Source of the DNA: Pseudomonas sp. H9
Lineage (GTDB): Bacteria; Pseudomonadota; Gammaproteobacteria; Pseudomonadales; Pseudomonadaceae
Direction of reading: 5' to 3'
Assembly (NCBI RefSeq): GCF_004353925.1
Contig: NZ_SMOK01000016.1
Coordinates: forward strand, 54,589 to 118,588
DNA: 64,000 nucleotides
Shown: positions 1 to 9,439 of the stretch, piece by piece
Layout: the number at the start of each line of letters is the position of its first letter
Position numbering within the stretch: position 1 is the stretch's first letter
Program-made: the position numbers and the translations under genes
Notes under the pieces: generated by a model
Database searches by the model: none
Seen by the model: the letters and a program-made list of their open reading frames with translations, nothing else
What the model was told of the DNA's origin: nothing

Positions 1-53
1 AAGGTCGTCGTCACCACCGCCAGGGTGGCAATCGCCGAGAGTGATTTGATCAT
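1..53 (-). CDS. 5' end of an exported protein (partial)
   Basis: Only the first 17 codons are inside the window; the gene runs off the left edge. The minus strand from ATG at 53 reads MIKSLSAIATLAVVTTT, a short basic N-terminus followed by a hydrophobic run, which looks like the start of a Sec signal peptide. It lies 84 bases beyond the hydrolase stop in the same direction, so it may be the last member of the meta-cleavage regulon, perhaps an outer-membrane or periplasmic protein. No strong Shine-Dalgarno sequence precedes this ATG. The family cannot be named from 17 residues. Confidence 0.45.
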   Translation of the reverse strand, partial: MIKSLSAIATLAVVTTT

Positions 54-101
54 GATCGAGCCCGTTTATTGTTTGAGTCAGGGGTCGTGGATCAGGAAGG
101 T

Positions 102-130
102 GCCTCGGCCTCCCATAAAGAGGCCGAGGC
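102..130 (-). terminator. Strong hairpin after the hydrolase gene
   Basis: An 11-base perfect inverted repeat (GCCTCGGCCTC at 102-112, GAGGCCGAGGC at 120-130) with a 7-base loop lies eight bases past the hydrolase stop codon. No U-run follows on the minus strand, so it may be a Rho-assisted or partial terminator, or a 3' stabilising stem, rather than a textbook intrinsic terminator. Confidence 0.5.
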
Positions 131-137
131 CAACGGC

Positions 138-995
<858 letters not shown>

Positions 996-1040
996 TTATT
1001 AGGGTTGTTCGAGCGGTGAACGCCTTTGCATAGGGCTTGA

Positions 1041-1055
1041 GCAACGACTGTGCCA
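1041..1055 (-). promoter_or_regulatory. Sigma-54 (-24/-12) promoter for the hydrolase
   Basis: The minus strand reads TGGCACAGTCGTTGC, an exact match to TGGCAC-N5-TTGC. Transcription would begin near 1029, leaving a leader of about 46 bases before the hydrolase ATG at 983. The nearby activator at 14411 is of the type that works with sigma-54. Confidence 0.85.
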
Positions 1056-1164
1056 GCCTGTTTACTCATTGCCCTATTAGATTATTAGTCTTTAAAATCA
1101 ATAACTTACGACTACTCATTGACCGCAGCCAGCCAAGGCGCAACGGTTTGCTCAGTTGCACGGA

Positions 1165-1183
1165 TTCAGAAGTTTTTGAAGGT
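1165..1183 (-). promoter_or_regulatory. Candidate upstream activator site for the hydrolase promoter
   Basis: The minus strand carries TTCA-N5-TTCTGAA about 110 bases upstream of the -24 element. A similar TTCA-N4-TTCTGAA stands 120 bases upstream of the dioxygenase promoter. Only two copies exist in the window, so this is a tentative site for the XylR/DmpR-type activator. Confidence 0.35.
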
Positions 1184-1236
1184 TCATCAAATTCGTCATC
1201 GAAAACATGAAGCACCCTGGCGGCCAATCAGCGTGA

Positions 1237-2268
1237 TCAGTGCCCTGCTCTGGCGGCGAGCAGATCCAGGGCAACGTCGACGATCATGTCCTCTTGGCCA
1301 CCGACCATCCGTCGTCTGCCCAGTTCGACCAGAATGTCCAGCGGCTTGAGCCCGTACTTGGCCGCGGCGACTTCGGTATGGCGCAGGAAGCTGGAGTACA
1401 CACCGGCATAGCCCAACCCCAGGGTTTCGCGGTCGACTCGAACCGGCCGGTCCTGCAACGGGCGAACCAGGTCGTCGGCGGCATCCATGAGTCGGTACAG
1501 GTCGGTGCCGTGGTTCCAGCCCATGCGCTCGGCGGCGGCAATGAACACCTCCAGCGGGGCATTGCCGGCACCAGCGCCCATGCCGGCGAGGCTGGCGTCT
1601 ACTCGGTCACAGCCCTCCTCCACCGCCACGATGGAGTTGGCCACCCCCAGGCTGAGGTTGTGGTGGGCATGCATGCCGGTTTGCGTTTCGGCGTTGAGCA
1701 CCGCTTTGAAGGCGCGCATACGCGCGCGGATGTCATGCATGCCCATGGCGCCACCGGAGTCGGCCATGTAGATGCAGTGCGCGCCATAGCTTTCCATCAA
1801 CTTGCCCTGGGCAGCCAATTGGTCCGCCGGAATCATATGGCTCATCATCAAGAAGCCCACGGTGTCCATGCCCAGTGAGCGGGCGTACTCGATGTGCTGC
1901 CTGGACACGTCAGCTTCGGTGCAGTGGGTGGCGATACGCACCGAGCGCGCACCGGCATCGTAGGCAGCCTTGAGGTCGTGCACGGTGCCGATACCCGGCA
2001 ACAGCAGCACGGTGATCTTGGCGTGCTCGATAACCTCGGCAGCGGCTTCGATCCATTCCAGGTCGGTGTGTGCGCCAAAGCCGTAGTTGAAACTGGAGCC
2101 TTGCAGGCCGTCGCCGTGGGTGACTTCAATCGAATCGACGTTAGCCTGATCCAGCGCGCGGGCGATGGCCTGCACGTTCTGGATCGAATACTGATGGCGA
2201 ATCGCATGGCTGCCGTCACGCAGGGTCACGTCAGAGATGTAGAGTTTTTTGCGTGGATCAAAGGTCAT
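1237..2268 (-). CDS. mhpE: 4-hydroxy-2-oxovalerate aldolase
   Basis: A 343-residue class II pyruvate aldolase (HMGL-like TIM barrel with C-terminal communication domain). It splits 4-hydroxy-2-oxopentanoate into pyruvate and acetaldehyde and normally channels the aldehyde to its partner dehydrogenase, encoded just upstream. TLRDG is at 15-19 (catalytic R17, metal-binding D18), and the metal-binding histidines fall at H200 and H202 in MHAHHN. I chose the ATG at 2268 rather than 2286 because GAGGAG stands six bases before it. Ten bases separate it from the dehydrogenase stop. The hydratase-dehydrogenase-aldolase order is the classic one of lower meta pathways. Confidence 0.95.
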   Translation of the reverse strand: MTFDPRKKLYISDVTLRDGSHAIRHQYSIQNVQAIARALDQANVDSIEVTHGDGLQGSSFNYGFGAHTDLEWIEAAAEVIEHAKITVLLLPGIGTVHDLKAAYDAGARSVRIATHCTEADVSRQHIEYARSLGMDTVGFLMMSHMIPADQLAAQGKLMESYGAHCIYMADSGGAMGMHDIRARMRAFKAVLNAETQTGMHAHHNLSLGVANSIVAVEEGCDRVDASLAGMGAGAGNAPLEVFIAAAERMGWNHGTDLYRLMDAADDLVRPLQDRPVRVDRETLGLGYAGVYSSFLRHTEVAAAKYGLKPLDILVELGRRRMVGGQEDMIVDVALDLLAARAGH

Positions 2269-2278
2269 GATCAGCTCC

Positions 2279-3217
2279 TCAGCCATTGAGCATCGACACG
2301 GCCATGCGCTCGGCAGTCGCCAGCGCCGCCGAGGTCATGATGTCGAGGTTGCCGGCATAGGCTGGCAGGTAGTGGGCAGCGCCTTCGACTTCGAGAAACA
2401 CCGAGGTCTTCAGGCCGCTGAAGCGACCGTGGCCGGGAATGTTCAGTGGCGCGTGATCCGGAATCACGTCGAACTGCACTTTCTGCTTCAGGCGATAGCC
2501 CGGCACATACGCGCTGACTGCCGCAGCCATCTCTTCGATGCTGGCGGCCACCCGGGCTTGATCAGCCGCTTCGGACAGCACGAAGACAGTGTCACGCATC
2601 ATCAACGGCGGCTCGGCCGGGTTCATGACGATGATCGCCTTGCCCTTGGCGGCGCCGCCGATCACTTCGATGGCCTTGGCCGTGGTTTCGGTGAACTCGT
2701 CGATGTTGGCGCGTGTGCCCGGCCCTGCCGACTTGCTGGCAATCGAGGCGATGATCTCGGCGTAATGCACCTTGGCCACACGCGACACCGCCGCCACCAT
2801 CGGAATAGTCGCCTGGCCGCCACAGGTGACCATGTTGACGTTGCGCTGGTCGAGGTTCTGCTCGAGGTTGACCACCGGCACGCAATACGGACCGATGGCC
2901 GCAGGCGTCAGGTCGATCAGACGAATGCCAGGCTTGGCCGCACGCAGCAAGGCGTCATTGCTGACGTGGGCGCCGGCGCTGGTGGCATCGAAGACGAAGT
3001 CGATAGCGGCAAATTCGGGCAGGTTGATCAGCCCTTGCACGCCTTCGGCAGTGACGGCCACGCCCAGCCGTTTGGCACGGGCCAGGCCATCGGACGCAGG
3101 ATCGATACCGACCATCGCGCCCATCTGCAGGTGCTTGGCGTTACGCATCACTTTGATCATCAGGTCGGTACCGATATTGCCGGAGCCGATAATGGCGACG
3201 TTGAGTTTTTTGCTCAT
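2279..3217 (-). CDS. mhpF: Acetaldehyde dehydrogenase (acylating)
   Basis: A 312-residue NAD- and CoA-dependent enzyme that turns the aldolase product acetaldehyde into acetyl-CoA. The Rossmann motif GSGNIGTD is at 11-18 and the catalytic cysteine is C132 in TCGGQA. Length and motif positions match BphJ/DmpF. The start at 3217 has TGAGG nine bases upstream; a GTG at 3232 overlaps the hydratase stop but lacks a ribosome-binding site. It would form a channelling complex with the neighbouring aldolase. Confidence 0.95.
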   Translation of the reverse strand: MSKKLNVAIIGSGNIGTDLMIKVMRNAKHLQMGAMVGIDPASDGLARAKRLGVAVTAEGVQGLINLPEFAAIDFVFDATSAGAHVSNDALLRAAKPGIRLIDLTPAAIGPYCVPVVNLEQNLDQRNVNMVTCGGQATIPMVAAVSRVAKVHYAEIIASIASKSAGPGTRANIDEFTETTAKAIEVIGGAAKGKAIIVMNPAEPPLMMRDTVFVLSEAADQARVAASIEEMAAAVSAYVPGYRLKQKVQFDVIPDHAPLNIPGHGRFSGLKTSVFLEVEGAAHYLPAYAGNLDIMTSAALATAERMAVSMLNG

Positions 3218-3228
3218 GTAGATCGGCC

Positions 3229-4017
3229 TCACTCAAAACGCACGGCGCAGTTGCCGATACCGGCAATGCTCACGCGCAGGTTGTCTCCGGCCACCACCGG
3301 CACCATCGCCGACAGCGCCCCGGACAGAATCACTTCGCCGGCCTTGAGGCTCATGCCCAGGCGCCCCAGGGTGTTGGCCAGCCAGGCCACGGCGATGGCC
3401 GGCGAACCCATGGTCGCGGCACCGGCGCCGGTGCCGACGATGCGCCCGTTTTTCTCCAGCACCATGCCGGTGGTGAACAGGTCCAGATCCCGCAGGCTGA
3501 CCAGCCGGTCGCCGAGCACGAACACACCGCACGAGGCGTTGTCGGCGACGGTGTCCTGAATCTTGATTTTCCAGTCACGAATACGCGAATCGACAATCTC
3601 GAAACAGGCCATCACCCCTTCGGTCGCCCGCAGCACATCGGCGACGGTGACGCCGGGCCCCTGCAAGTCGTGCTTGAGCACAAAGGCGATCTCGCCTTCG
3701 GCCTTGGGCTGGATCAGGCTGCTGATGGCGACGCTGCTGCCGTGATTGACCACCATCGCATCGGTCAATTGACCGAAGTCCGGTTGGCCTACGCCGAGCA
3801 TGTCCATCACCGCCTGACTGGTGACACCGATCTTCTTGCCGATGATCCGCTCACCATTGGCCATACGGCGGCTGATCAGCTGCTGCTGAATCTGATAGGC
3901 CTGCTCCAGGGTCAGCTCCGGGTAGCGTTCGGTCAGCGGGGCAATGGCCTGCGCCTCGACCAGGGCGTTGAACAGTTGGTCACCCAGATGTTGGGTATCA
4001 ATGTTTGAAGGGTTCAT
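3229..4017 (-). CDS. mhpD: 2-keto-4-pentenoate hydratase
   Basis: A 262-residue member of the fumarylacetoacetate-hydrolase-like hydratase/decarboxylase family. It adds water to 2-hydroxypenta-2,4-dienoate to give 4-hydroxy-2-oxovalerate, the aldolase substrate. Family signatures visible include [18 protein letters not shown] near residue 50-68 and [10 protein letters not shown] near 104-113, where the acidic residues bind the divalent metal. AGGAG lies six bases before the ATG. The related 4-oxalocrotonate decarboxylase has the same fold, but no oxalocrotonate-branch genes (dehydrogenase, tautomerase) are present, so hydratase is the better call. Confidence 0.92.
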   Translation of the reverse strand: MNPSNIDTQHLGDQLFNALVEAQAIAPLTERYPELTLEQAYQIQQQLISRRMANGERIIGKKIGVTSQAVMDMLGVGQPDFGQLTDAMVVNHGSSVAISSLIQPKAEGEIAFVLKHDLQGPGVTVADVLRATEGVMACFEIVDSRIRDWKIKIQDTVADNASCGVFVLGDRLVSLRDLDLFTTGMVLEKNGRIVGTGAGAATMGSPAIAVAWLANTLGRLGMSLKAGEVILSGALSAMVPVVAGDNLRVSIAGIGNCAVRFE

Positions 4018-4043
4018 CTAAAGCTCCTGCCATCTGGCAACCA

Positions 4044-4499
4044 CTAAAGGTGGCGGTTAGAGGTAACGGCGTTGTAGCCCGCCTGGGCACATTCACAATC
4101 TTGTTCTTCACTGGCACCGGAAACGCCGATGGCGCCGACCACGCGTTCGCCCTGACGCAACGGCAAGGCGCCGCCCATGGGCACCAGCCGTGGGCGTAAC
4201 AACAAGCACTGGCGGACATGCTCGGGGGCATCGCGCAAGCGCTTGGCAAGATCGGCGGTGGGCAGCGCAAACGACACTGCGGTCAACGCCTTGTCTTGCG
4301 CCAGGTCGATGGTGTGCAACGGTGCGCCGGTGCTTCTACCGAAGGCCATCAAGTGCCCACCGGCATCGAGTACCGCGACGCTGACCCGCCAGCCATTGAT
4401 GCTGGCGTGCTGTAATGCCACCTCCAGCGCCAGACGTGCGGCAGCCATGCTCAGAGGGTCGGCCAATTGACCGTCGACGCCCTGTACGTCTCGATTCAT
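4044..4499 (-). CDS. GlcG/HbpS-like haem-binding family protein
   Basis: A 151-residue protein of the DUF336/GlcG/HbpS family. The core repeats the family pattern: AAARLALEVALQHA near 20-33, VSVAVLDAGGHLMAFGR near 40-56, and a C-terminal GAIGVSGAS glycine-rich segment. I chose the ATG at 4499 because it overlaps the RND stop as ATGA and has AAGGA at suitable spacing. Proteins of this family sit in many aromatic and steroid catabolic operons, usually with unknown function; some bind haem or small ligands. There is no signal peptide here, so a cytoplasmic role is likely. Confidence 0.75.
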   Translation of the reverse strand: MNRDVQGVDGQLADPLSMAAARLALEVALQHASINGWRVSVAVLDAGGHLMAFGRSTGAPLHTIDLAQDKALTAVSFALPTADLAKRLRDAPEHVRQCLLLRPRLVPMGGALPLRQGERVVGAIGVSGASEEQDCECAQAGYNAVTSNRHL

Positions 4500-6910
4500 A
4501 CGCATGCTTCCTTGAGTGAAGTGGCGGGCGCCGTCTGCGCCGGGCGCAGCAGGTAGCAGGCCAAGGCCGGCACCAGCACCAGCGCGACGAGCATGTTGCA
4601 GAGGAACATGAAGGTCAGCAGCACGCCCATGTCGGCCTGAAACTTGATCGGCGAGAACACCCAGGTGACCACGCCCAGTGAGAGGGTCAGGCCGGTGAAC
4701 ACCACGACCCGACCGGTAAACATCAGTGCCTGGCGATAGGCTGTGCTCAGGCTTTCACCACGGCGCAACCAGAACAGCGTCACACTGAGGATATAAAGGG
4801 CGTAGTCAACGCCGATCCCCACGCCCAAGGCCACCACCGGCAAGGTGGCAACCTTGAGCCCGATGTTCAGCCACACCATCAACGCTTCAGCCAATAGCGA
4901 GGTGAGGATCAGCGGTAGCACGGCACACACCACCGCGCGCCAGGAGCGAAAGGCGATGAAGCACAACAACGTCACCACCAGGTAAACCCCCAGCAGCATC
5001 TGTGTATTTGCGCGTTTGACCACGATGTTGGTGGCGCTTTCGATCCCGGCGTTGCCGGCGGCCATCAAAAAGGTCGCCTGCTCATCGTTGTATTTCTCGG
5101 CGAACGCCGACGTGGCGTTGATCACCGATTCCAGGGTGTCGGCCTTGTGGTCCTTGAGGTAGGCATAGATCGACAGCAGGCTGCAGGTACCGTTGAACAG
5201 CTCACGCGGCGAGCGCATGGCCGCAGCGTTGATCATCGACTGGTTGGGCGGCAGCTCATCCCATTTGAAGTTGCCTTCGTTCATGCCGACGTTGATCTTG
5301 CGCGACAGGCCGGCAATCGACTTGGTGGTTTCCACACCCGGCAGCTCACGCAGGCGCCACTCCAGCTCTTCGACTTTGCGCAAGGTCGCGTAGTCCACGC
5401 ATTGGCCGGCCGGGGTCTGCACCATGATCACGAACACATCACTGCTCGCCTGGTAGTGTTCGATGATGAAGCGGTTGTCGAGGTTATAGCGCGAGTCGGC
5501 ACGCAGCTCAGGCGCACCGGGGTCAAGGTCGCCGACTTTGAGGTCTTTGCTCACCCACAGCGCACCCAGCCCTACCAGCGCCGCCACGGCAATCGCCAGG
5601 CGTGCCGAACGTGGCGTGGTGAAGTGCTCGAACAGGCGTACGAGAGGCTGCGCTGGCTGGCCTGGGGCCTGCGTTTCGTGCTTGAGGCTGCGGGCCGCAG
5701 CCGCCGGCGAAACACCCGTGAACGACAACATGATCGGCAGCAGGGCGAGGTTGGTGAACACCAGAATGCCGACACCGAGGCTGGCGATCAGCGCCAGCTC
5801 CTGAATCACCGGCACATCGACGAGGGTCAGTACCGCAAAGCCGACTACATCGGCCAGCAAGGCCGTCATGCCGGCGGCAAATAGCCGGCGGAAGGTATAG
5901 CGCGCGGCGATCAGCTTGTGCGTGCCACGGCCGACATCCTGCATGATGCCGTTCATTTTCTGCGCGCCATGGCTCACGCCGATGGCGTACACCAGAAACG
6001 GCACCAGAATCGAGTACGGGTTGAGTTCATAGCCCAGCAGCGGCAACAGGCCAAGCAACCAGATCACCCCGACCAGTGTGCAGCACTGCACCACCAGGGT
6101 ACTGCGCAGGCAACGGGTGAAACGGTAGAGGATGGCACCGGTGATCAGTACCGCCACGGCAAAAAACGCCAGCACCGCGTACAAACCGTCGATCAGATCG
6201 CCCATGACCTTGGCAAAGCCAATGATGTGGATGTCCACACCGCGCGTCTGGTAACTGGCACGCAAGGCTTCCAGGCTGTCGGACAACTGCTTGTAATCCA
6301 GCACCTCGCCGGTTTTCGGATCGACCTCCAACAGTGGCAGGTAGATGATGCTGGAGCGCAGGTCGGCTGCCACCAGTTGGCCGATTTCCCCCGAGCGTTC
6401 GACGTTGGCGCGCAAAGTGTCGAGGCTTTCCTCGCTGCCATCGAAGCCATCCGGCACCACCGGCCCGCCATCGAAACCGTCCTCGGTGACCCCTTGCCAA
6501 CGGGTTGCCGGGGTCCACAGCGAGCGCATGAAGGCGCGGTCGACGCCGTTGACCAGGTACAGCTGATCATTGAGCTGGCGCAGGGTTTCCATGTACTGGG
6601 CGTTATAGATCGTGCCCGGCTCGCGCATCGCCACGGCCACGCGCACGGCGTTGCCGGCGCCCTTGAGGTCACCTGCATGCGCCAGGTAATTGAGGGTGAA
6701 CGGATGATGGGCGGGGATCGTCTTCAGGTAGCTGGCATTAAGCCTGACCTGACTGGCGGCGACAGCCAGCAGCACGCTCATCAGCACGCAACAGGCAACT
6801 ACCAGCACCCGGTGATTGAACAGCAGCCGTTCCAGGCTATTGCCTGAGTACTTGTCGAAGTCCGCCAGGGACGCGATGGCGGTGAAGCCGTCGGAATGAC
6901 TGATAGCCAT
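4496..6910 (-). CDS. RND/MMPL-family transporter
   Basis: An 804-residue inner-membrane protein with the two-fold layout of the RND superfamily: one helix near 31-53, a large periplasmic loop, helices about 235-400, a second soluble loop, then helices from about 640 to the end. It resembles the MMPL/HpnN group rather than the tripartite drug pumps, and no membrane-fusion protein or TolC gene is nearby. It lies between the YCF48 gene (30 bases) and the GlcG-like gene (ATGA overlap). Sets of DUF1302, DUF1329, YCF48 and RND genes recur in clusters for hydrophobic substrates. A role in moving the substrate or an intermediate across the envelope is inference. Confidence 0.85.
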   Translation of the reverse strand: MAISHSDGFTAIASLADFDKYSGNSLERLLFNHRVLVVACCVLMSVLLAVAASQVRLNASYLKTIPAHHPFTLNYLAHAGDLKGAGNAVRVAVAMREPGTIYNAQYMETLRQLNDQLYLVNGVDRAFMRSLWTPATRWQGVTEDGFDGGPVVPDGFDGSEESLDTLRANVERSGEIGQLVAADLRSSIIYLPLLEVDPKTGEVLDYKQLSDSLEALRASYQTRGVDIHIIGFAKVMGDLIDGLYAVLAFFAVAVLITGAILYRFTRCLRSTLVVQCCTLVGVIWLLGLLPLLGYELNPYSILVPFLVYAIGVSHGAQKMNGIMQDVGRGTHKLIAARYTFRRLFAAGMTALLADVVGFAVLTLVDVPVIQELALIASLGVGILVFTNLALLPIMLSFTGVSPAAAARSLKHETQAPGQPAQPLVRLFEHFTTPRSARLAIAVAALVGLGALWVSKDLKVGDLDPGAPELRADSRYNLDNRFIIEHYQASSDVFVIMVQTPAGQCVDYATLRKVEELEWRLRELPGVETTKSIAGLSRKINVGMNEGNFKWDELPPNQSMINAAAMRSPRELFNGTCSLLSIYAYLKDHKADTLESVINATSAFAEKYNDEQATFLMAAGNAGIESATNIVVKRANTQMLLGVYLVVTLLCFIAFRSWRAVVCAVLPLILTSLLAEALMVWLNIGLKVATLPVVALGVGIGVDYALYILSVTLFWLRRGESLSTAYRQALMFTGRVVVFTGLTLSLGVVTWVFSPIKFQADMGVLLTFMFLCNMLVALVLVPALACYLLRPAQTAPATSLKEACV

Positions 6911-6940
6911 AGTCTGTAACCTTCCTCTATGCAGGCCGAC

Positions 6941-8005
6941 TCAGCGCAACGCGCTCGGCGGAAAACGGGTTATGCCGTTGCTGCCCACGGCCAGACTGCC
7001 GCCATCGGGCAGGGCCAGCAGGTCGATCAACGGAAAACGTTCTTCTGGCGCAACGGCGCGGAAGCTGCGCCCGTCGTCACGACTGAGCCATCCCTGCCCC
7101 GACTCATCGGCCAGCAGCAACGAACCGTCGCGCAGCTCGGTGGCGGCAGTCAGGCTCTTGCTGGTGGGCAGTGCCACCGGCGTCCAGTTGGCGCCCTGAT
7201 CGGTCGAGCGGAACACATGGCCCCGCAGGCCAGCCACGATCAGGCTGTGCTCGCGGGTAGCGAGCAGGGCAAAGAAGCTGCCTTCATAGGGGCTGGAGAA
7301 GCGGCTGAAGCCGTGCATGTCGCGGCCGATGCGCATGAGCGCGCCCTGCTCCCCCGCCAGATAAATCTGACTACCGAGCACTTGGGCGGCATTGAGGTGT
7401 TGCGCCTCACTGCCATCGAGCAGTTCCAGCGCCGGGCGCCACTGCTGACCGCCATCGTCAGTGATAAACGCCAGGCCATAGGCCCCCAAGGCCAGAACAC
7501 GCCCTTCACCCAGGCATTTGACGGCGAGGAACGGCTTGTCGGCGCCCTCCTTGACCCAGCGCCGTGCGTCATCGACCTGATCCGGATCCTGACGCACCTG
7601 AAGGATGGCCTGCGCCGCTTGTGCACCCTGCAACTGCCGGGTCCAGCTCGCGCCGCCGTCGCGGGTGGCCAGAATCACGCCACGATGGCCCACCGCCCAG
7701 CCCTGCTGTTGATTGGCGAAACACAGGCCGGTCAGGCTGACGGTCACCGGCACGCTGGCGGGTAGCCAGCTTTGCCCTTGGTCGTCGGAATACAGAATGC
7801 TGCCCCGCGCCCCGGCAACCACCAGCCGATCACCGGCCACGGCCGCCGCGTTGAGTGACGAGCGCGTCGCGTGTCGCGATGCCTGCGCCTTTTGCTCAAG
7901 GGTATCGGACGCAGCCTTGGGCACGTTTGCCGCATGGCTGGTCGCCTGCCCGCAAAGCAGACCGGCGAGCAGCACGCCGAGCACTGCATAATTATTTTTA
8001 TTCAC
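6941..8005 (-). CDS. YCF48-like exported beta-propeller protein
   Basis: A 354-residue protein starting at GTG (8005), supported by GGAGG six bases upstream. An N-terminal signal peptide (hydrophobic YAVLGVLLAGLLCGQATSHA) is followed by repeats of the BNR/YCF48 type, such as ILYSDDQGQSW, ILATRDGGASW, AFITDDGGQQW and VFRSTDQGANW, which form a propeller. YCF48 proteins act as assembly or scaffolding factors; HCF136 is the photosynthetic example. Here it sits between DUF1329 and RND genes and probably works with them in the periplasm. The exact role is unknown. Confidence 0.8.
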   Translation of the reverse strand: MNKNNYAVLGVLLAGLLCGQATSHAANVPKAASDTLEQKAQASRHATRSSLNAAAVAGDRLVVAGARGSILYSDDQGQSWLPASVPVTVSLTGLCFANQQQGWAVGHRGVILATRDGGASWTRQLQGAQAAQAILQVRQDPDQVDDARRWVKEGADKPFLAVKCLGEGRVLALGAYGLAFITDDGGQQWRPALELLDGSEAQHLNAAQVLGSQIYLAGEQGALMRIGRDMHGFSRFSSPYEGSFFALLATREHSLIVAGLRGHVFRSTDQGANWTPVALPTSKSLTAATELRDGSLLLADESGQGWLSRDDGRSFRAVAPEERFPLIDLLALPDGGSLAVGSNGITRFPPSALR

Positions 8006-8062
8006 TCGCTACCTCCGGTAAGCCCGGTGAGCTCTGCGCCAGCGCAGGGCTCACCACGGCCA

Positions 8063-9430
8063 TCAACGTGCGCTCATCTTGGTCAGCGACTCAGGTGAGA
8101 AGAAGCTTTCACGGCGGCGCTCGGTAATGGCGAACTGTTCGTTGCCGGCGTCGCCCATGGCGCAGTTGTACATCCACGCCTTGGTCCGGTGATCGTGGAA
8201 GAAGCCGGTGCAGTAGTTCACCGTGGCCGGGATGTCCGGGGCCACGAACGGCGTGGTCAGCGCCGTGCGCCACAAGGTGCCTTCGGCGTCCCAGCCATCG
8301 ATGATCGCGTTGCCCCAGTTGTCTTCGTCGTAATAGAACTTGCGCTTGGGCACCGCGTGGCGCTTGCCCGGTTTGAGGGTCGCTTCGACCTCCCACACCC
8401 GGTGCAACTCCCAGCGCATGTAGTCCGGATTGACGTGACGCTGGGCCATGACTTTTTCATCGGCATTGGCCAACAACTGGTTGTTGTTGTACGGAATGAT
8501 CATTTCCTTCTTGCCGATCAGCTTCCAGTCATAGCGCTCCGGAGAGCCGGTGCCACCGTAGTTTTCATCGACGAAGTTGACCCCCGAGGCCACCGCGTTG
8601 GGGGTGTCGAAGTTGATACTCGGCGCCCGCCGGACACGGCGCTGACCCGACAGGTACTGCCACAGCAGGCGGCCCTGCACGTAGTCGGTGACGTTGTGCA
8701 CCATCAGCGCCTCACCGGCACGAAACGCCGGGGCGTAGGTCAGCTGGATGGCCATCATGTAGTTCAGCCCGGCGGTCTGCGCCGACCCTTCCTTGTAGTA
8801 GTACGGGTACTGCGCATCGTCCTCAGCAGCGGTGGCCAGGATCCGCTTGCCGTCGGTGGTGGTGGTCCAGACCTTGTACTTGGCCTGGGTCGCCTCGCCG
8901 CGCCACAGCAGTTGATGGTTCCACTGCACTTCGATGCCCGACTTGGGCAGCGGAAACGGCACGCCGCCGTATGCACCTTTGACGATCAGGCCATCGCCTT
9001 CCAGGGTGGCGTTGGTGGCGTTCTTCAAGGTGTTGTCATACACCCACTGTGGCGCCGAGGCTGTGCGGCGGGTCGGGTACACATCGATGCGGAAGGTCTG
9101 CGGGTTGTCCTTGAGCAGCTGGATAACGCCATCGCTGAGTTTGCCCTGGTACTGGGCCATGTTGGCGGCGGTGATGGTGTACAGCGGCTTGTCCTGGGCA
9201 AACGGGTCAAAGGCGCGATGGCCCTGCTGATAGCCCGGTGGCAACGTCGAGTAGCCGCCGGTCCAGGCCGGAATGCTGCCGTCGGCATTGCCCGCGCGCT
9301 CTGCGCCCATCGGCGTCAGCGTGGTACCCAAGGCCTTGGCCTCATCGGCACTGACGGCCGCATGGGCAGACAGCGCAGACAACGACAGGGCAACGCAAGT
9401 CAACAACTGAGTGATCTTGTTCTTGTGCAT
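8063..9430 (-). CDS. DUF1329 periplasmic/outer-membrane-associated protein
   Basis: A 455-residue exported protein: signal peptide ending near AHAAVSA (about residue 25), then the DUF1329 body with LTPMGAERAGNADGSIPAWTGG at about 37-58. This family is related to LolA/LolB-like lipid-binding folds and nearly always lies next to a DUF1302 gene, as here (nine bases apart). Proposed roles are carrying hydrophobic ligands or helping outer-membrane assembly; neither is shown by this sequence. Confidence 0.85.
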   Translation of the reverse strand: MHKNKITQLLTCVALSLSALSAHAAVSADEAKALGTTLTPMGAERAGNADGSIPAWTGGYSTLPPGYQQGHRAFDPFAQDKPLYTITAANMAQYQGKLSDGVIQLLKDNPQTFRIDVYPTRRTASAPQWVYDNTLKNATNATLEGDGLIVKGAYGGVPFPLPKSGIEVQWNHQLLWRGEATQAKYKVWTTTTDGKRILATAAEDDAQYPYYYKEGSAQTAGLNYMMAIQLTYAPAFRAGEALMVHNVTDYVQGRLLWQYLSGQRRVRRAPSINFDTPNAVASGVNFVDENYGGTGSPERYDWKLIGKKEMIIPYNNNQLLANADEKVMAQRHVNPDYMRWELHRVWEVEATLKPGKRHAVPKRKFYYDEDNWGNAIIDGWDAEGTLWRTALTTPFVAPDIPATVNYCTGFFHDHRTKAWMYNCAMGDAGNEQFAITERRRESFFSPESLTKMSAR

Positions 9431-9439
9431 GGCCGTTAC

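Noticed and set aside
2249..3559. Long plus-strand frame of 436 codons opposite the lower-pathway genes
   Set aside because: It is antisense to mhpF and mhpD, has no recognisable domain, and its composition follows third-position GC bias of the real genes.
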